The position numbers and the translations under genes are program-made. 64,000 nucleotides of DNA from an uncultured Draconibacterium sp. (GTDB lineage: Bacteria; Bacteroidota; Bacteroidia; Bacteroidales; Prolixibacteraceae), in NCBI RefSeq assembly GCF_963674925.1, contig NZ_OY771647.1, forward strand, positions 2,495,501 to 2,559,500. The letters run 5' to 3'. Position 1 is the first letter of the stretch, and every line of letters begins with the position of its first letter. The notes beneath the pieces are model-generated. The model was not told the origin of the DNA. It was given only the letters and a program-made list of their open reading frames with translations, and did no database searches. Positions 44,477 to 53,511 of the stretch are shown piece by piece.

Positions 44477-45682
44477 TTGATGAAGTTGCGTTTTATTTTT
44501 ACCGTATTGATTGCGGTATTTACACTAAGTGTATTTGCGGAGAATGATAAAAAGGAGGAGGAAAAAGGTTATGTTTTTGAAGACGAGATTTCATTAGCGG
44601 CCACGCCTGTAAAAGACCAATACCGTTCGGGTACTTGCTGGTCGTTTTCGGGGCTTTCATTTTTGGAGTCGGAAATGATGCGCCTTGGAAAACCGGAGGT
44701 TGACCTTTCAGAAATGTTTGTTGTATGGCATACCTATTCCGATAAAGCAGAGAAGCACGTACGTGTGCATGGTAATCTGAATTTTTCGGCAGGTGGTGCT
44801 TTCCACGATGTTACCAATATGATTGCGAAATACGGAATTGTTCCGGAGTCGGTTTATGATGGTTTAAACTATGGCGAAGAAAAACACGTGCATGGAGAAA
44901 TGGATAATGTGTTGAAAGACCATGTTGACGCTGTGGTGAAAAACGGTAACCGAAAACTGAGCACTGTATGGCACGAAGCAGTTGAAGGTACTCTGAACTC
45001 GTATTTAGGCGAGTTGCCACAAAAGTTTGAATACGAAGGAAAACAATACACACCACAAAGTTTTGCCAGCGATTATGTTGGTTTGAACATGGATGATTAT
45101 GTAGAGATCACTTCGTATACACACCACCCGTTTTACGACAAATTTATTCTTGAAGTTCCTGATAACTGGTCGTGGGATCAGGTGTACAACGTACCACTTG
45201 AGGATTTGGAAACGATTATTGATTATTCGTTGAATAACGGATTAACCGTTGCGTGGGCAGCCGATGTAAGCGAAAAAGGATTTGCTACCAGTAACAAAGG
45301 TGTGGCTGTTTTGCCGGTCGCTCCTGAAGAGAACATGGACGATGCCGAAATTGCAAAATGGGAAGCTCTGCCACAAAAAGACAAAGAAAAAGAACTGTAT
45401 AAACTGGACAACCCGGTACCTGAATTGGTAGTTACCCAGGAAATGCGCCAGAGAGCATTTGATGATTACGAAACTACCGATGACCACGGAATGCATATTA
45501 TAGGTACTGCAAAAGATCAGGAAGGACATACTTTCTACAAAGTGAAAAACTCGTGGGGCGATTACAATAAATACGATGGTTATTTCTACGCCTCGAAACC
45601 ATACGTGAATTACAAGACGATGTGCATTATGGTGCACAAAGACGGCATACCCCAAAGTATAAGAGAAAAACTTAAACTTTAA
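44477..45682 (+). CDS. Exported C1-family cysteine peptidase (bleomycin hydrolase / PepC-like)
   Basis: 401 aa with a signal peptide (residues 1-21). The papain-type triad of the C1B subgroup is visible: Cys54 in SGTCWSFSG (after TPVKDQYR), His in DDHGMHIIGTAKDQEG and Asn in VKNSWGDYNKYDG. Bleomycin-hydrolase-type enzymes act as aminopeptidases on peptides; export in this organism suggests peptide use in the periplasm. A terminator follows directly. Confidence 0.92.
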   Translation: MMKLRFIFTVLIAVFTLSVFAENDKKEEEKGYVFEDEISLAATPVKDQYRSGTCWSFSGLSFLESEMMRLGKPEVDLSEMFVVWHTYSDKAEKHVRVHGNLNFSAGGAFHDVTNMIAKYGIVPESVYDGLNYGEEKHVHGEMDNVLKDHVDAVVKNGNRKLSTVWHEAVEGTLNSYLGELPQKFEYEGKQYTPQSFASDYVGLNMDDYVEITSYTHHPFYDKFILEVPDNWSWDQVYNVPLEDLETIIDYSLNNGLTVAWAADVSEKGFATSNKGVAVLPVAPEENMDDAEIAKWEALPQKDKEKELYKLDNPVPELVVTQEMRQRAFDDYETTDDHGMHIIGTAKDQEGHTFYKVKNSWGDYNKYDGYFYASKPYVNYKTMCIMVHKDGIPQSIREKLKL

Positions 45683-45686
45683 TTTT

Positions 45687-45724
45687 TAAGCCCTTCAGTG
45701 TTCCTGAGGGGCTTATTTTTTTTT
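45687..45724 (+). terminator. Terminator after the C1 peptidase gene
   Basis: TAAGCCCTTCAG / CTGAGGGGCTTA stem of 12 bp with one G-U pair, loop TGTTC, followed by nine or more T. Confidence 0.93.
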
Positions 45725-45753
45725 AACCTACTTAAGGTTTCCACTGTTAGCGC

Positions 45754-45784
45754 ATTGGCGGCTTCAAAAAATCGTTTACATTTG
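45754..45784 (+). promoter_or_regulatory. Promoter for the gene at 45854
   Basis: ATTG ending at 45757 and TACATTTG at 45777-45784 with a 19-nt spacer fit the Bacteroidota -33/-7 consensus well. The start codon lies about 70 bp downstream. Confidence 0.55.
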
Positions 45785-45853
45785 ATATGTCTTAACTACT
45801 TCTGAAGATAAGGGTCATCTTCACGGGAAAAGATAAAAAGGCGTGAAACGTCA

Positions 45854-46753
45854 ATGAAGCGATTACTTGTTATTTTACTTGTATTCACAAGTACACTACA
45901 ATTTGTTTCGGCTCAGGAAGACTGGTCGTGGTGGAATAATGTACACGGCTGGGAAACTGGTGATCCGGGCTGGCGGGAATGGCTGATCATTTCTCCTGCC
46001 TATCTGGGGCCAAATGCTTTGCCGGTTCCGGAACTTAAGAAAGGTGTTATTGAAGGGAACATGGAGTTTGAACTTACCGTTTCGAACCACTTTTTGTCGG
46101 GCGATCCAACGCAGGATATTTCGGGGCGGGTCTACATTCCTTTTGCACAAAACAAAATAGCCGTTGAAATGTATGGAGTGTTGTTTGAACATTATGCCTA
46201 TACTGAAGAAATACGAGATGAGCGTTTTTCACGCGATAAGGACGGACAAGGCTATGCAATGGGCGATTTCCATTTCTCAACGTTTATTCAACTTTTTAAA
46301 GACCGGGCTTTTCCAAATACGATGTTTCGTGCGATACTAAAAACGGCATCAGGAACGAACTTCGAAGGTGCTCGCTATGCTGATACACCGGCTTATTCAT
46401 TTGATTTTAGTTTTTCGAAAAACTACGGACAGCCGGAAACACTATTACTTCGCCCGCACGCAATGCTGGGTTTCTACAGCTGGCAAACCAACGATGAGTT
46501 GAATTTACAGAACGATGCTTTTCTTTATGGTGCAGGTGCTGATTTTCAGAAAAACAACTGGCGTTTTACGCCGTCATGGTCGGGTTATTACGGTTATAAA
46601 AATAATGGCGACCGACCCAGTCAACTGAATTTTGAAGTCCGGAAAGAATACAATAAAAAAGCATTTGCAATAAAATACCAGCACGGTTTACACGATTGGC
46701 TGTATAAAACGGTACGTTTTTCGTTTATTTGGAAACTTAATGGAATTGAGTAA
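45854..46753 (+). CDS. Hypothetical exported protein, probable outer-membrane beta-barrel
   Basis: 299 aa with a signal peptide ending VSAQ. The mature chain begins with a Trp-rich segment (EDWSWWNNVHGWETGDPGWR) and continues with alternating beta strands rich in aromatics (IAVEMYGVLFEHYAY; FHFSTFIQLFKDR; HAMLGFYSWQTNDEL; FTPSWSGYYGYKNNG), ending with KTVRFSFIWKLNGIE. This is how medium-sized outer-membrane barrels of Bacteroidota look. No enzyme motif is recognised. It has its own promoter. Confidence 0.75.
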   Translation: MKRLLVILLVFTSTLQFVSAQEDWSWWNNVHGWETGDPGWREWLIISPAYLGPNALPVPELKKGVIEGNMEFELTVSNHFLSGDPTQDISGRVYIPFAQNKIAVEMYGVLFEHYAYTEEIRDERFSRDKDGQGYAMGDFHFSTFIQLFKDRAFPNTMFRAILKTASGTNFEGARYADTPAYSFDFSFSKNYGQPETLLLRPHAMLGFYSWQTNDELNLQNDAFLYGAGADFQKNNWRFTPSWSGYYGYKNNGDRPSQLNFEVRKEYNKKAFAIKYQHGLHDWLYKTVRFSFIWKLNGIE

Positions 46754-46774
46754 GTTATCGTAAAACAGAATTTA

Positions 46775-46782
46775 TACCTTTG
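46775..46782 (+). promoter_or_regulatory. -7 promoter box for the glycosyltransferase gene
   Basis: TACCTTTG is a textbook Bacteroidota -7 box. The start codon is 55 bp downstream. No TTTG lies at the usual -33 distance; the nearest TTG is 26 nt away. Confidence 0.5.
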
Positions 46783-46837
46783 CAAGCGCAAAATCAAGGT
46801 TGTATTGATGCAGCTTCAAACAGATTAAAAACAGATC

Positions 46838-47785
46838 ATGAAAAAGCTTTCACTCGTAATTTGTGTTTGGAATGAAGAGCCAAACATTAAACCATTGTCC
46901 GAACAAATTAAAGCCGCACTTGAAGGAATTGACTACGAAGCCATTTTTGTGGATGATGGATCGACCGATAAAACACGAGAAGAGATTCGGAAAATAAACG
47001 ACGACAGGTTTTTATTGGTAGAGTTAAAACGGAATTACGGGCAGAGTTCGGCATTGCAAGCCGGAATCGATCAGGCGGAAGGAGATTTTGTAGCCTTGAT
47101 TGATGGCGATTTGCAGAACGATCCGGAAGACATTCCTATGATGCTAAAAATGATTGAAGAAGAAGAATGGGACATGGTTGCAGGTGTACGTGCCAATCGA
47201 AAAGATGGTATGTTTCTGCGTAAAGTGCCTTCAAAAATTGCCAATTATCTGATACGCCGTGCTACCGGAATTTATATGAAAGACCTGGGGTGCACCCTAA
47301 AAATATTTACTAACGATACCATAAAAAGCATTCATATTTATGGTGAACTTCACCGCTATATTCCTGCGCTGGTAACCCTCGAAGGGGCCACAAAAATTAC
47401 CCAGGTAGATGTGAACCACCGTCCGCGCGAATTTGGAAGCTCAAAATACAATCTTAGCCGTACAACTCGTGTAATGAGCGATCTTGTTCTCATGGTTTTC
47501 TTTAAGAAGTACCTTCAACGGCCGATGCACTTTTTTGGTCAAATCGGTATTTTCACCCTTGCAATCGGAGTGTTGATAAACATCTATCTGCTCATCCTTA
47601 AAGTTTTGGGCAATGATATTTGGGGTAAACCATTATTGTTGCTTGGTATTTTGTTGGTATTGGGTGGTATTCAGTTTATAACAACGGGTATTATTGCCGA
47701 GTTACAGATGCGTACTTATTTCGAATCGCAACAGAAAAAACCTTACCGGGTGAAGCGTGTAGCGCCTGCTAAAGAAAATATTTAA
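46838..47785 (+). CDS. Family 2 glycosyltransferase, dolichol-phosphate mannose synthase / GtrB-like
   Basis: 315 aa. The GT-A domain occupies residues 1-225: LSLVICVWNEEPNIKPL, FVDDGSTDKTREEI, VELKRNYGQSSALQAGIDQA and the DGDLQNDPEDIPMML metal motif. Two C-terminal membrane helices follow (FGQIGIFTLAIGVLINIYLL; LLLLGILLVLGGIQFITTGI). Such enzymes move a sugar from a nucleotide donor to undecaprenyl phosphate at the inner membrane, for glycan modification. Donor sugar unknown. Confidence 0.93.
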   Translation: MKKLSLVICVWNEEPNIKPLSEQIKAALEGIDYEAIFVDDGSTDKTREEIRKINDDRFLLVELKRNYGQSSALQAGIDQAEGDFVALIDGDLQNDPEDIPMMLKMIEEEEWDMVAGVRANRKDGMFLRKVPSKIANYLIRRATGIYMKDLGCTLKIFTNDTIKSIHIYGELHRYIPALVTLEGATKITQVDVNHRPREFGSSKYNLSRTTRVMSDLVLMVFFKKYLQRPMHFFGQIGIFTLAIGVLINIYLLILKVLGNDIWGKPLLLLGILLVLGGIQFITTGIIAELQMRTYFESQQKKPYRVKRVAPAKENI

Positions 47786-47859
47786 TACGATTTTGGCATC
47801 TTGGCTTTTTGTTAAATTATTTTACCTTTAACAAACAATAAAACAAAAAAGCCAATACA

Positions 47860-48543
47860 ATGAAAACCCGAATTTCTCTCGTATTTCTTGCACTATTCTG
47901 TTTAGTAACTATGAATAGTATTGCTCAGGAACGTTTTGTTCTAGGTATAGTTACCACTTTCGACAGTATTACCATTTTTGGTGCCGACGTGATGGTGAAA
48001 AGCTCCAAGGAAATTGTAAAAACTGATTCGCTGGGACAATTCAAAGTGAAAGTGGACGGTAAGGATAAATTGAAAATATCTGCAAAAGGATTTATTACCC
48101 AGAATGTTAAACTGGAGGAAAAGATAAAGCTGGTTGCCGTTAATTTGAAACTTAAAGCAGGAGAAAAAGCCAGAGAATATGCTATTGGATATGGTTATGT
48201 AAAAGATGGCGAACGATTGAATGCACTGGCCCAAATGACAAGTGATGATGTCGATTTCTCGCAGTATACAAATATGTACGATCTGATGCGGGGACGTTTT
48301 GCCGGTGTACAGGTTCAAAGTAACGGAGATATAATTATTCGCGGAGTTAATTCGATAAATCTGAGCAGTGCTGCACTAATTATAGTTGATGGCGTGCAGG
48401 TAGATGGAAGCGTTATGAGCACGCTCGTGCCTTCGCAGGTACGAAGTATCAACATAATTAAAGATGGTAGCGCGGCAATTTATGGTGCACGCGGAGCAAA
48501 TGGAGTGGTCGTGATTGAAACCAAAACAGGTATGGATGATTAA
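47860..48543 (+). CDS. Carboxypeptidase-regulatory-like + TonB plug domain protein without a barrel
   Basis: 227 aa with a signal peptide ending IAQ. Residues 25-100 are a carboxypeptidase D regulatory-like domain (VLGIVTTFDSITIFGADVMV; DSLGQFKVKV). Residues 115-225 are a TonB receptor plug (MYDLMRGRFAGVQVQSNGDI, IIRGVNSINLSSAALIIVDG, the IKDGSAAIYGARGANGVVVI ending). The protein stops exactly where the beta-barrel of a SusC-type receptor would start. The following 110 bp does not contain barrel sequence, so it is not a simple frameshift. Possibly a stand-alone periplasmic binding partner, or an old truncation that is kept. Confidence 0.88.
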   Translation: MKTRISLVFLALFCLVTMNSIAQERFVLGIVTTFDSITIFGADVMVKSSKEIVKTDSLGQFKVKVDGKDKLKISAKGFITQNVKLEEKIKLVAVNLKLKAGEKAREYAIGYGYVKDGERLNALAQMTSDDVDFSQYTNMYDLMRGRFAGVQVQSNGDIIIRGVNSINLSSAALIIVDGVQVDGSVMSTLVPSQVRSINIIKDGSAAIYGARGANGVVVIETKTGMDD

Positions 48544-48653
48544 TACACTTTAGTGTTAACTTTATCCTGAAGGACAAAAGCTGTAAGACAGTCTGGAATA
48601 ATTTCCGGAGAGATCGATTGCCTGTTTTTCAAACAAAATAAAAGTAAAAACTA

Positions 48654-48881
48654 ATGAGTAAAGCGGTAACTGTTGCAACATTCACGAGCAATTTCGACAT
48701 GAAATACATGTTGTTTAAAGAAATGCTTGACGAAGCCGGCATCGATTTTATGCTGGTTAACGAGATCACAAGTACTATTGATGGTACTTTTAGCGGAAGC
48801 CCTACCAATATTGGTATTGAAATCCGGGTAATGGAAGAAAAATTTGAAGAGGCGCTGGAGATTTTTAACTCAATAAAGTAA
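48654..48881 (+). CDS. DUF2007 family small protein
   Basis: 75 aa, cytoplasmic, single DUF2007 domain (also called putative signal-transducing protein): VTVATFTSNFDMKYMLFKEM, LDEAGIDFMLVNE, IEIRVMEEKFEEALEI. Members bind or sense small molecules or act as PII-like folds; no firm role is known. Monocistronic and followed by a very strong hairpin. Confidence 0.87.
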   Translation: MSKAVTVATFTSNFDMKYMLFKEMLDEAGIDFMLVNEITSTIDGTFSGSPTNIGIEIRVMEEKFEEALEIFNSIK

Positions 48882-48890
48882 AAGAAATTT

Positions 48891-48937
48891 CGAAAGCGAT
48901 GTATTTTTCCTCGTCATGGAAAAATACATCGCTTTCG
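48891..48937. terminator. Bidirectional terminator with a perfect 20-bp stem
   Basis: CGAAAGCGATGTATTTTTCC at 48891-48910 pairs perfectly with 48918-48937 around the loop TCGTCAT. It lies between the convergent DUF2007 and S9 peptidase genes, the latter ending 3 bp away. Confidence 0.9.
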
Positions 48938-48940
48938 GTT

Positions 48941-51688
48941 TTATTCTACCAACTCATATCCCATATCAACACCTTTATTTATTGCAGGGATACCTTCATC
49001 CATCCATTTTGGCATTGGCGCACCTTTTAGATAGTGGTCGAAAAACTGTGCCATTCGAATTTGGAAATCGTGCTTATCACGAATTTTAGTTGGCCAGTGG
49101 TCAGCATCGTTGTAATTAAGCAACCAGCTTGGTTTTTGCAAACGTCGAAGTCCGATAAAAAACTCAATTCCCTGGTACCATGGCACAGCACCGTCATCGT
49201 CGTTATGCATGATCAGAATTGGTGTGTTGATCTTATCAAGGGTAAATAGTGGTGAATTCTCCAGATAACGCAAGGGAGCTTCCCAAATCGATTTACCGAT
49301 ACGGCTTTGTGTGTGTTCGTACTGGAAAGACCGGTTTAATCCCGATCCCCATCGAATACCGCCATATGCACTAAACATATTTACCACCGGAGCTCCCGAT
49401 TCAATAGCCGCAAACATATTGGTTCGTGTAGCCAGATAGGCTACCTGGTAACCGCCCCAGCTGTGCCCCTGCGCGCCAATGTGCGCTTCGTCAACAAAAC
49501 CTTTGTCGATTAAAGCGGTAATGCCCGGCATCACACAATTAAATGCCGATTCTCCCGGATACCCTTCTTTGTAATAAACATCGGGATTAAAAATAATATA
49601 ACCATGACTGGTGTAGTAATGATAGTCAATGGTTGAGCGATGGTTTTCCGGCATATGGTAACTTAGCAGCCTGTCCGAACTTTTTTCGTAGAAATTCACG
49701 ATCATCGGGTATTTTTTTGTCGGGTCAAAATCTTCAGGTTTGTGCAAAGTGCCCTCCAAAACCAGACCATCAAGCGAGCGCCAGGTAACCAGTTCGGCAG
49801 TTCCCCATTTAAATTCGTTTTGCTGAGGTGCGGCATCGCTAATTTGCATTTCCTTTTTAAACCGCAGGTCAGTAGCGATCAGGTTCGGGTAGGTTTCAAA
49901 ATCTTCTTTTGTAAAAATGATCAGATCATCATTTTTCGCTTTTGCAGGTCTTCCCAGGCTGTAATTCTGACTGAAAAGAACTTCGGGTACTTTGTTTTTG
50001 CTGAGGTCGAAAGCGTAATAGGCATCGGCACGTGAAACTTCATTGTGCCCGGTCAGAAGAACGCTTTCCGAAGGGGAGATACCTGTGTTTGGTTCCGGAT
50101 TAAAACGCACCAGGCGGTAGTTGATCTTCTCATTTCTGCCATTTTGGGTGAGATTAACCGGGGCCGCAGCATTGGTCGGATCAACTTTCCAAAGGTCGTA
50201 ACGATCATAGATCAGTATCGCTTCATCATTTTCAAGCCAACCTGCAGTACGGTATGATCCGGGAAGATTAGGTACATCGTTTAATTCGTCTGCTGTTTGA
50301 ATGGTCGCCGGATCAGTGATTTGATATTCAGTGCCACTTGCCATATCGTAGGTATTCCAGCTTGTGTCGATGGCATTGTACCAGTACAGAAATTTTCCGT
50401 CGGGAGAAACAGAAGGAGTGGCCCGACAGTCGGTTTTTATTTTTTCAGCCTTTCCTGAATTGATGTCAACCAGGTAAAAATCGTTGTGGTACGGCCCGCC
50501 TTCCCACATAGATTGTACCGCGTAAGGACGGTTGCTGTAGGCCAGTAATTTATCGGCATCGCCATTTTGTATTTTTTGAATTCCGGAAAAAAGTTCTGTT
50601 TCCAACTGAACCATTTTAAGCTTATCGAGATGAACTACTGCCAAATAGGTTTTTTTCAGATCCTTTTCTTTATTGTTGAGCTGAACCGTTTGAAGCTGCT
50701 CCTCGTTCCACGTCCATACATCAAGCACCGGGATTTCTTCTTCCAGTTTTGTTGTGTCTTTTTCGGGTGATATTGGTGCAGTTCCAAAAAACAAGCGCTC
50801 GCCATTATCCGAGAAAGAAAGATTGCCATTTTCGCTTATTTCCCAGTTGTCGGGAATGGCATCGCTGGTGTTATCGGCAACAATAGTTTCATTCTCACCA
50901 TCCCAATAATAGAGCCCAAACGCCGGCTTTTCAGCATCCGTAGTATCGGCCAAAAAGGCGAGTTGTTCGCCATTATCGGCAATACAAAGTTGTTTGAATT
51001 TACCCTCTGCTTCTAAAACCGGCTTGAGCACCTCATTCGCTAAATCAAACAGGTAAACACCGGCAGAAAAAGTACTGTCGCCTTCAGAAATAAAACTGAT
51101 AAATGGCTCGTCTTTTGCCAATTCGTAGCTGCTAACAGCAGGATATGTTTTTGTTAATCCGTTGTTGAGGTTTTTGATGTAGAGCGGATTTTTTTTGTCC
51201 TTTTCGTTTTTTGTGGAATCATTGGGATCTTCCGCCTGATATGCTATCCAGCCCGGCCATTCTTCGGGAACTTTAACCGATTCCAGGTTCTCAATTTTTT
51301 CCGATTCATTTTCCCCGATATTGAAAACAACCAATTTATTCTGAGGCAGATCTTCCTTTTTCGTTTTTTTTAGTTTGAGCGCACGAATGGTATCTGCTGC
51401 AGGAACCTCAGTAAATATCAGGAATTTTGAATCAGCTGTAAATTGCGCTTTATTTCCGCAGTTAAATGAAACAATTTCTTTAGCATCAGGAGTGCTGATT
51501 TTCAAAGTTGCATCACCTTTCCATGGTTCTTCTTTCCAGGCAATGTATTTCCCGTTGTTCGAAAGGTGTGTCTCGGTAATTCTGTTCCACTTTAAAATTT
51601 CTTCAAAAGTAAGCGGTCGTTTTTCCGATTGGGCTGATAAGCTTGCTGAAATAGTTAAGAGAATGAATAGTGACAAAAAGTATTTCAT
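48941..51688 (-). CDS. Exported S9 family prolyl-oligopeptidase-like serine peptidase
   Basis: 915 aa with a signal peptide ending LSAQ. The first 600 residues form a beta-propeller (repeated SDNGERLFF and SPDGKFLYWY units). The alpha/beta hydrolase domain follows with the triad Ser in GAQGHSWGGYQVAYLATR, Asp in MHNDDDGAVPWYQG and His in YNDADHWPTKI. Such enzymes cut peptides from dipeptides up to short oligopeptides in the periplasm. The gene is transcribed alone; its terminator is the 20-bp hairpin downstream. Confidence 0.94.
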   Translation of the reverse strand: MKYFLSLFILLTISASLSAQSEKRPLTFEEILKWNRITETHLSNNGKYIAWKEEPWKGDATLKISTPDAKEIVSFNCGNKAQFTADSKFLIFTEVPAADTIRALKLKKTKKEDLPQNKLVVFNIGENESEKIENLESVKVPEEWPGWIAYQAEDPNDSTKNEKDKKNPLYIKNLNNGLTKTYPAVSSYELAKDEPFISFISEGDSTFSAGVYLFDLANEVLKPVLEAEGKFKQLCIADNGEQLAFLADTTDAEKPAFGLYYWDGENETIVADNTSDAIPDNWEISENGNLSFSDNGERLFFGTAPISPEKDTTKLEEEIPVLDVWTWNEEQLQTVQLNNKEKDLKKTYLAVVHLDKLKMVQLETELFSGIQKIQNGDADKLLAYSNRPYAVQSMWEGGPYHNDFYLVDINSGKAEKIKTDCRATPSVSPDGKFLYWYNAIDTSWNTYDMASGTEYQITDPATIQTADELNDVPNLPGSYRTAGWLENDEAILIYDRYDLWKVDPTNAAAPVNLTQNGRNEKINYRLVRFNPEPNTGISPSESVLLTGHNEVSRADAYYAFDLSKNKVPEVLFSQNYSLGRPAKAKNDDLIIFTKEDFETYPNLIATDLRFKKEMQISDAAPQQNEFKWGTAELVTWRSLDGLVLEGTLHKPEDFDPTKKYPMIVNFYEKSSDRLLSYHMPENHRSTIDYHYYTSHGYIIFNPDVYYKEGYPGESAFNCVMPGITALIDKGFVDEAHIGAQGHSWGGYQVAYLATRTNMFAAIESGAPVVNMFSAYGGIRWGSGLNRSFQYEHTQSRIGKSIWEAPLRYLENSPLFTLDKINTPILIMHNDDDGAVPWYQGIEFFIGLRRLQKPSWLLNYNDADHWPTKIRDKHDFQIRMAQFFDHYLKGAPMPKWMDEGIPAINKGVDMGYELVE

Positions 51689-51866
51689 AGCACTGAAATT
51701 GTTGGTTTTACCTATTTATATGAAAAGTGTGTGTAAAAAACAAGGTTTTTACACGAGGTTATGAAGATAAAAATATTTCCTGTTGAATAAGAATGTAAGG
51801 CAGGTTAGCTCCAAAATACTTCCCGTTCAGCGGAAAAATTAGGGAGGGGGCAGTGGTAGTGGATCT

Positions 51867-52262
51867 TTAAGCCTCGGCCATTAGCATCCGGGCTTCACTT
51901 TTTAAAATGGCCGGAAGCTGAATGTGTCGGCGCTCAATGCTTAGCAACCAGAATTTTATTTCCTCGGTTTTTAAGGTGTACAAAACTTCGCGAAACTGTT
52001 CTATCTGGTTATTTGTGTATGAATTTTCGTCGATATTTTTATACGCGTCAAGTTCTTCGTCGTCGTAATATTCAACAATCGATTCGTTCATTTTCATCTG
52101 ATCGAATTCACATATCTCGTGCGCGCCACAACAGTCGGATGGTGGAGCAACCACTTCTTCTTGTTTGTTCTCTGTCTTCCCGCTTTTTTTATTTGCTTTT
52201 ACTAAAAGAAAAACACCAATAAAGGTGAGTAGTAAAAAACCAAATCCAATAATCATTTCCAT
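51867..52262 (-). CDS. Hypothetical protein with one membrane helix and a Cys motif
   Basis: 131 aa. An N-terminal membrane helix (MIIGFGFLLLTFIGVFLLV) is followed by a short basic linker, a Cys cluster (DCCGAHEIC), an acidic section and a helical C-terminal third (LKTEEIKFWLLSIERRHIQL). The Cys pattern could bind a metal or form disulphides. No family name is known to me. The -7 box TATTTTTG at 52267-52274 nearly touches the start codon. Confidence 0.75.
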   Translation of the reverse strand: MEMIIGFGFLLLTFIGVFLLVKANKKSGKTENKQEEVVAPPSDCCGAHEICEFDQMKMNESIVEYYDDEELDAYKNIDENSYTNNQIEQFREVLYTLKTEEIKFWLLSIERRHIQLPAILKSEARMLMAEA

Positions 52263-52266
52263 GGTG

Positions 52267-52274
52267 CAAAAATA
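52267..52274 (-). promoter_or_regulatory. -7 promoter box next to the start codon of the 51867-52262 gene
   Basis: TATTTTTG on the minus strand ends 4 nt before the ATG. The transcript would start about at the start codon, giving a leaderless mRNA, or translation starts at the second Met. Confidence 0.4.
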
Positions 52275-52345
52275 GCAAATTGCTACAAAAGTTTATTTGC
52301 TTTGGGTTAAGGTTAAAATAATTTTAAGTGAGAGAGTTGCATCTA

Positions 52346-53470
52346 CTACGAAAGCTGGTAGATTACGCCACGTTCTTTCAGGTATTGGAAGATGTAACTG
52401 AGGTTTCCGGGTTGTGCTCCAACAGCTTCAGGGGCATTAACACCATAAGTGTTGAAAGCGCCGTCGAGCACCAGGTTGGCGACCGAGGTACAGGCATAAC
52501 CCGTTGTTCGGGCCATTGAAATGGTTTGCGTGTCGCGGTCGTATTTGTCGAGCAAATGATAGGTGAATGTTTTTTCGGCTCCGTTTTCCACTCCTTTAAT
52601 GACAATACGCATTATTGTAAAATCTTCCTCTCCGGGTTTTAGTTGCCACTTCGGGAAAAGTAACTTAGCCGTAACATCAATCGGCCTTACTTTAACACCG
52701 TTTACTTCAACCGGATCGAAGGAGAAAAATCCCGATTCCCGTAAAACGCGAAGGTACTCGATACATCCCGGGTAACGCAACGTTTTTTCGATCATGTCGG
52801 GCACATTCTTCATGGTTTGCATCAGCGAGCGTAAACCATCGGAGTTCCACGATTCAAGGGTACCAATTCCATCAAAATGGATTAACTCCGGATCGGAGAG
52901 TGCTTCTTTCTCTACCAGCTCGTAGTTTTGAATATATCTCGCCGGGCGGGTATATTCTTCAATTACATCGATGGGCGAGAACACCGCTTTATATTCGTAC
53001 GGCCATTCGCGAATAACGGGCAGGCCGCCAACCAGGCATTCGTACGATTTTACTGTAATTTGCTGGTTGTAATGCCCCAGGATAATATTTCCCATGCCGG
53101 GAGCAACGCCGCAATCGGCCACAACACAAACCTTATTTTTTTTAGCCAAACCGTTTAACGACAGAAAATCTTCGGGCATAAACGAAATATCAACCATGTT
53201 CTTTCCGGCTTCAATTACCGCTTTCATGGTTTGGTAGCCCATAAAACCCGGAACTGCACCAATTACAAGATCGTAGTTGGAAACCAAAGATTTAATTTTT
53301 TCAGGTTGGCTCAGATCTTCCTGAATACATTTTATTTCGGGGAAACCGGAAAATTTTTCTAATGCTTTTTTGTCAAAGTCAACACTGGTAACCTGGTGGT
53401 TTTTTGCTAAATCTTTGGCAATTGAACTTCCTACAAGTCCGGCACCTAAAACAATAACATTCTTCTTCAT
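52346..53470 (-). CDS. Saccharopine dehydrogenase-like oxidoreductase
   Basis: 374 aa, cytoplasmic. N-terminal Rossmann fold VIVLGAGLVGSSIAKDLAK, then CVVADCGVAPGMGNIILGHY, which is the Gly/Pro signature of the saccharopine dehydrogenase / lysine 6-dehydrogenase group, and a C-terminal catalytic-like region ending TGYACTSVANLVLDGAFN. Related enzymes oxidise lysine or saccharopine with NAD(P). No lysine-pathway gene sits next to it, so the substrate is unknown. Confidence 0.87.
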   Translation of the reverse strand: MKKNVIVLGAGLVGSSIAKDLAKNHQVTSVDFDKKALEKFSGFPEIKCIQEDLSQPEKIKSLVSNYDLVIGAVPGFMGYQTMKAVIEAGKNMVDISFMPEDFLSLNGLAKKNKVCVVADCGVAPGMGNIILGHYNQQITVKSYECLVGGLPVIREWPYEYKAVFSPIDVIEEYTRPARYIQNYELVEKEALSDPELIHFDGIGTLESWNSDGLRSLMQTMKNVPDMIEKTLRYPGCIEYLRVLRESGFFSFDPVEVNGVKVRPIDVTAKLLFPKWQLKPGEEDFTIMRIVIKGVENGAEKTFTYHLLDKYDRDTQTISMARTTGYACTSVANLVLDGAFNTYGVNAPEAVGAQPGNLSYIFQYLKERGVIYQLS

Positions 53471-53511
53471 CCGGTTTAAATTAGGTTTTGGTTTAACAGG
53501 TAAAAATCCCT

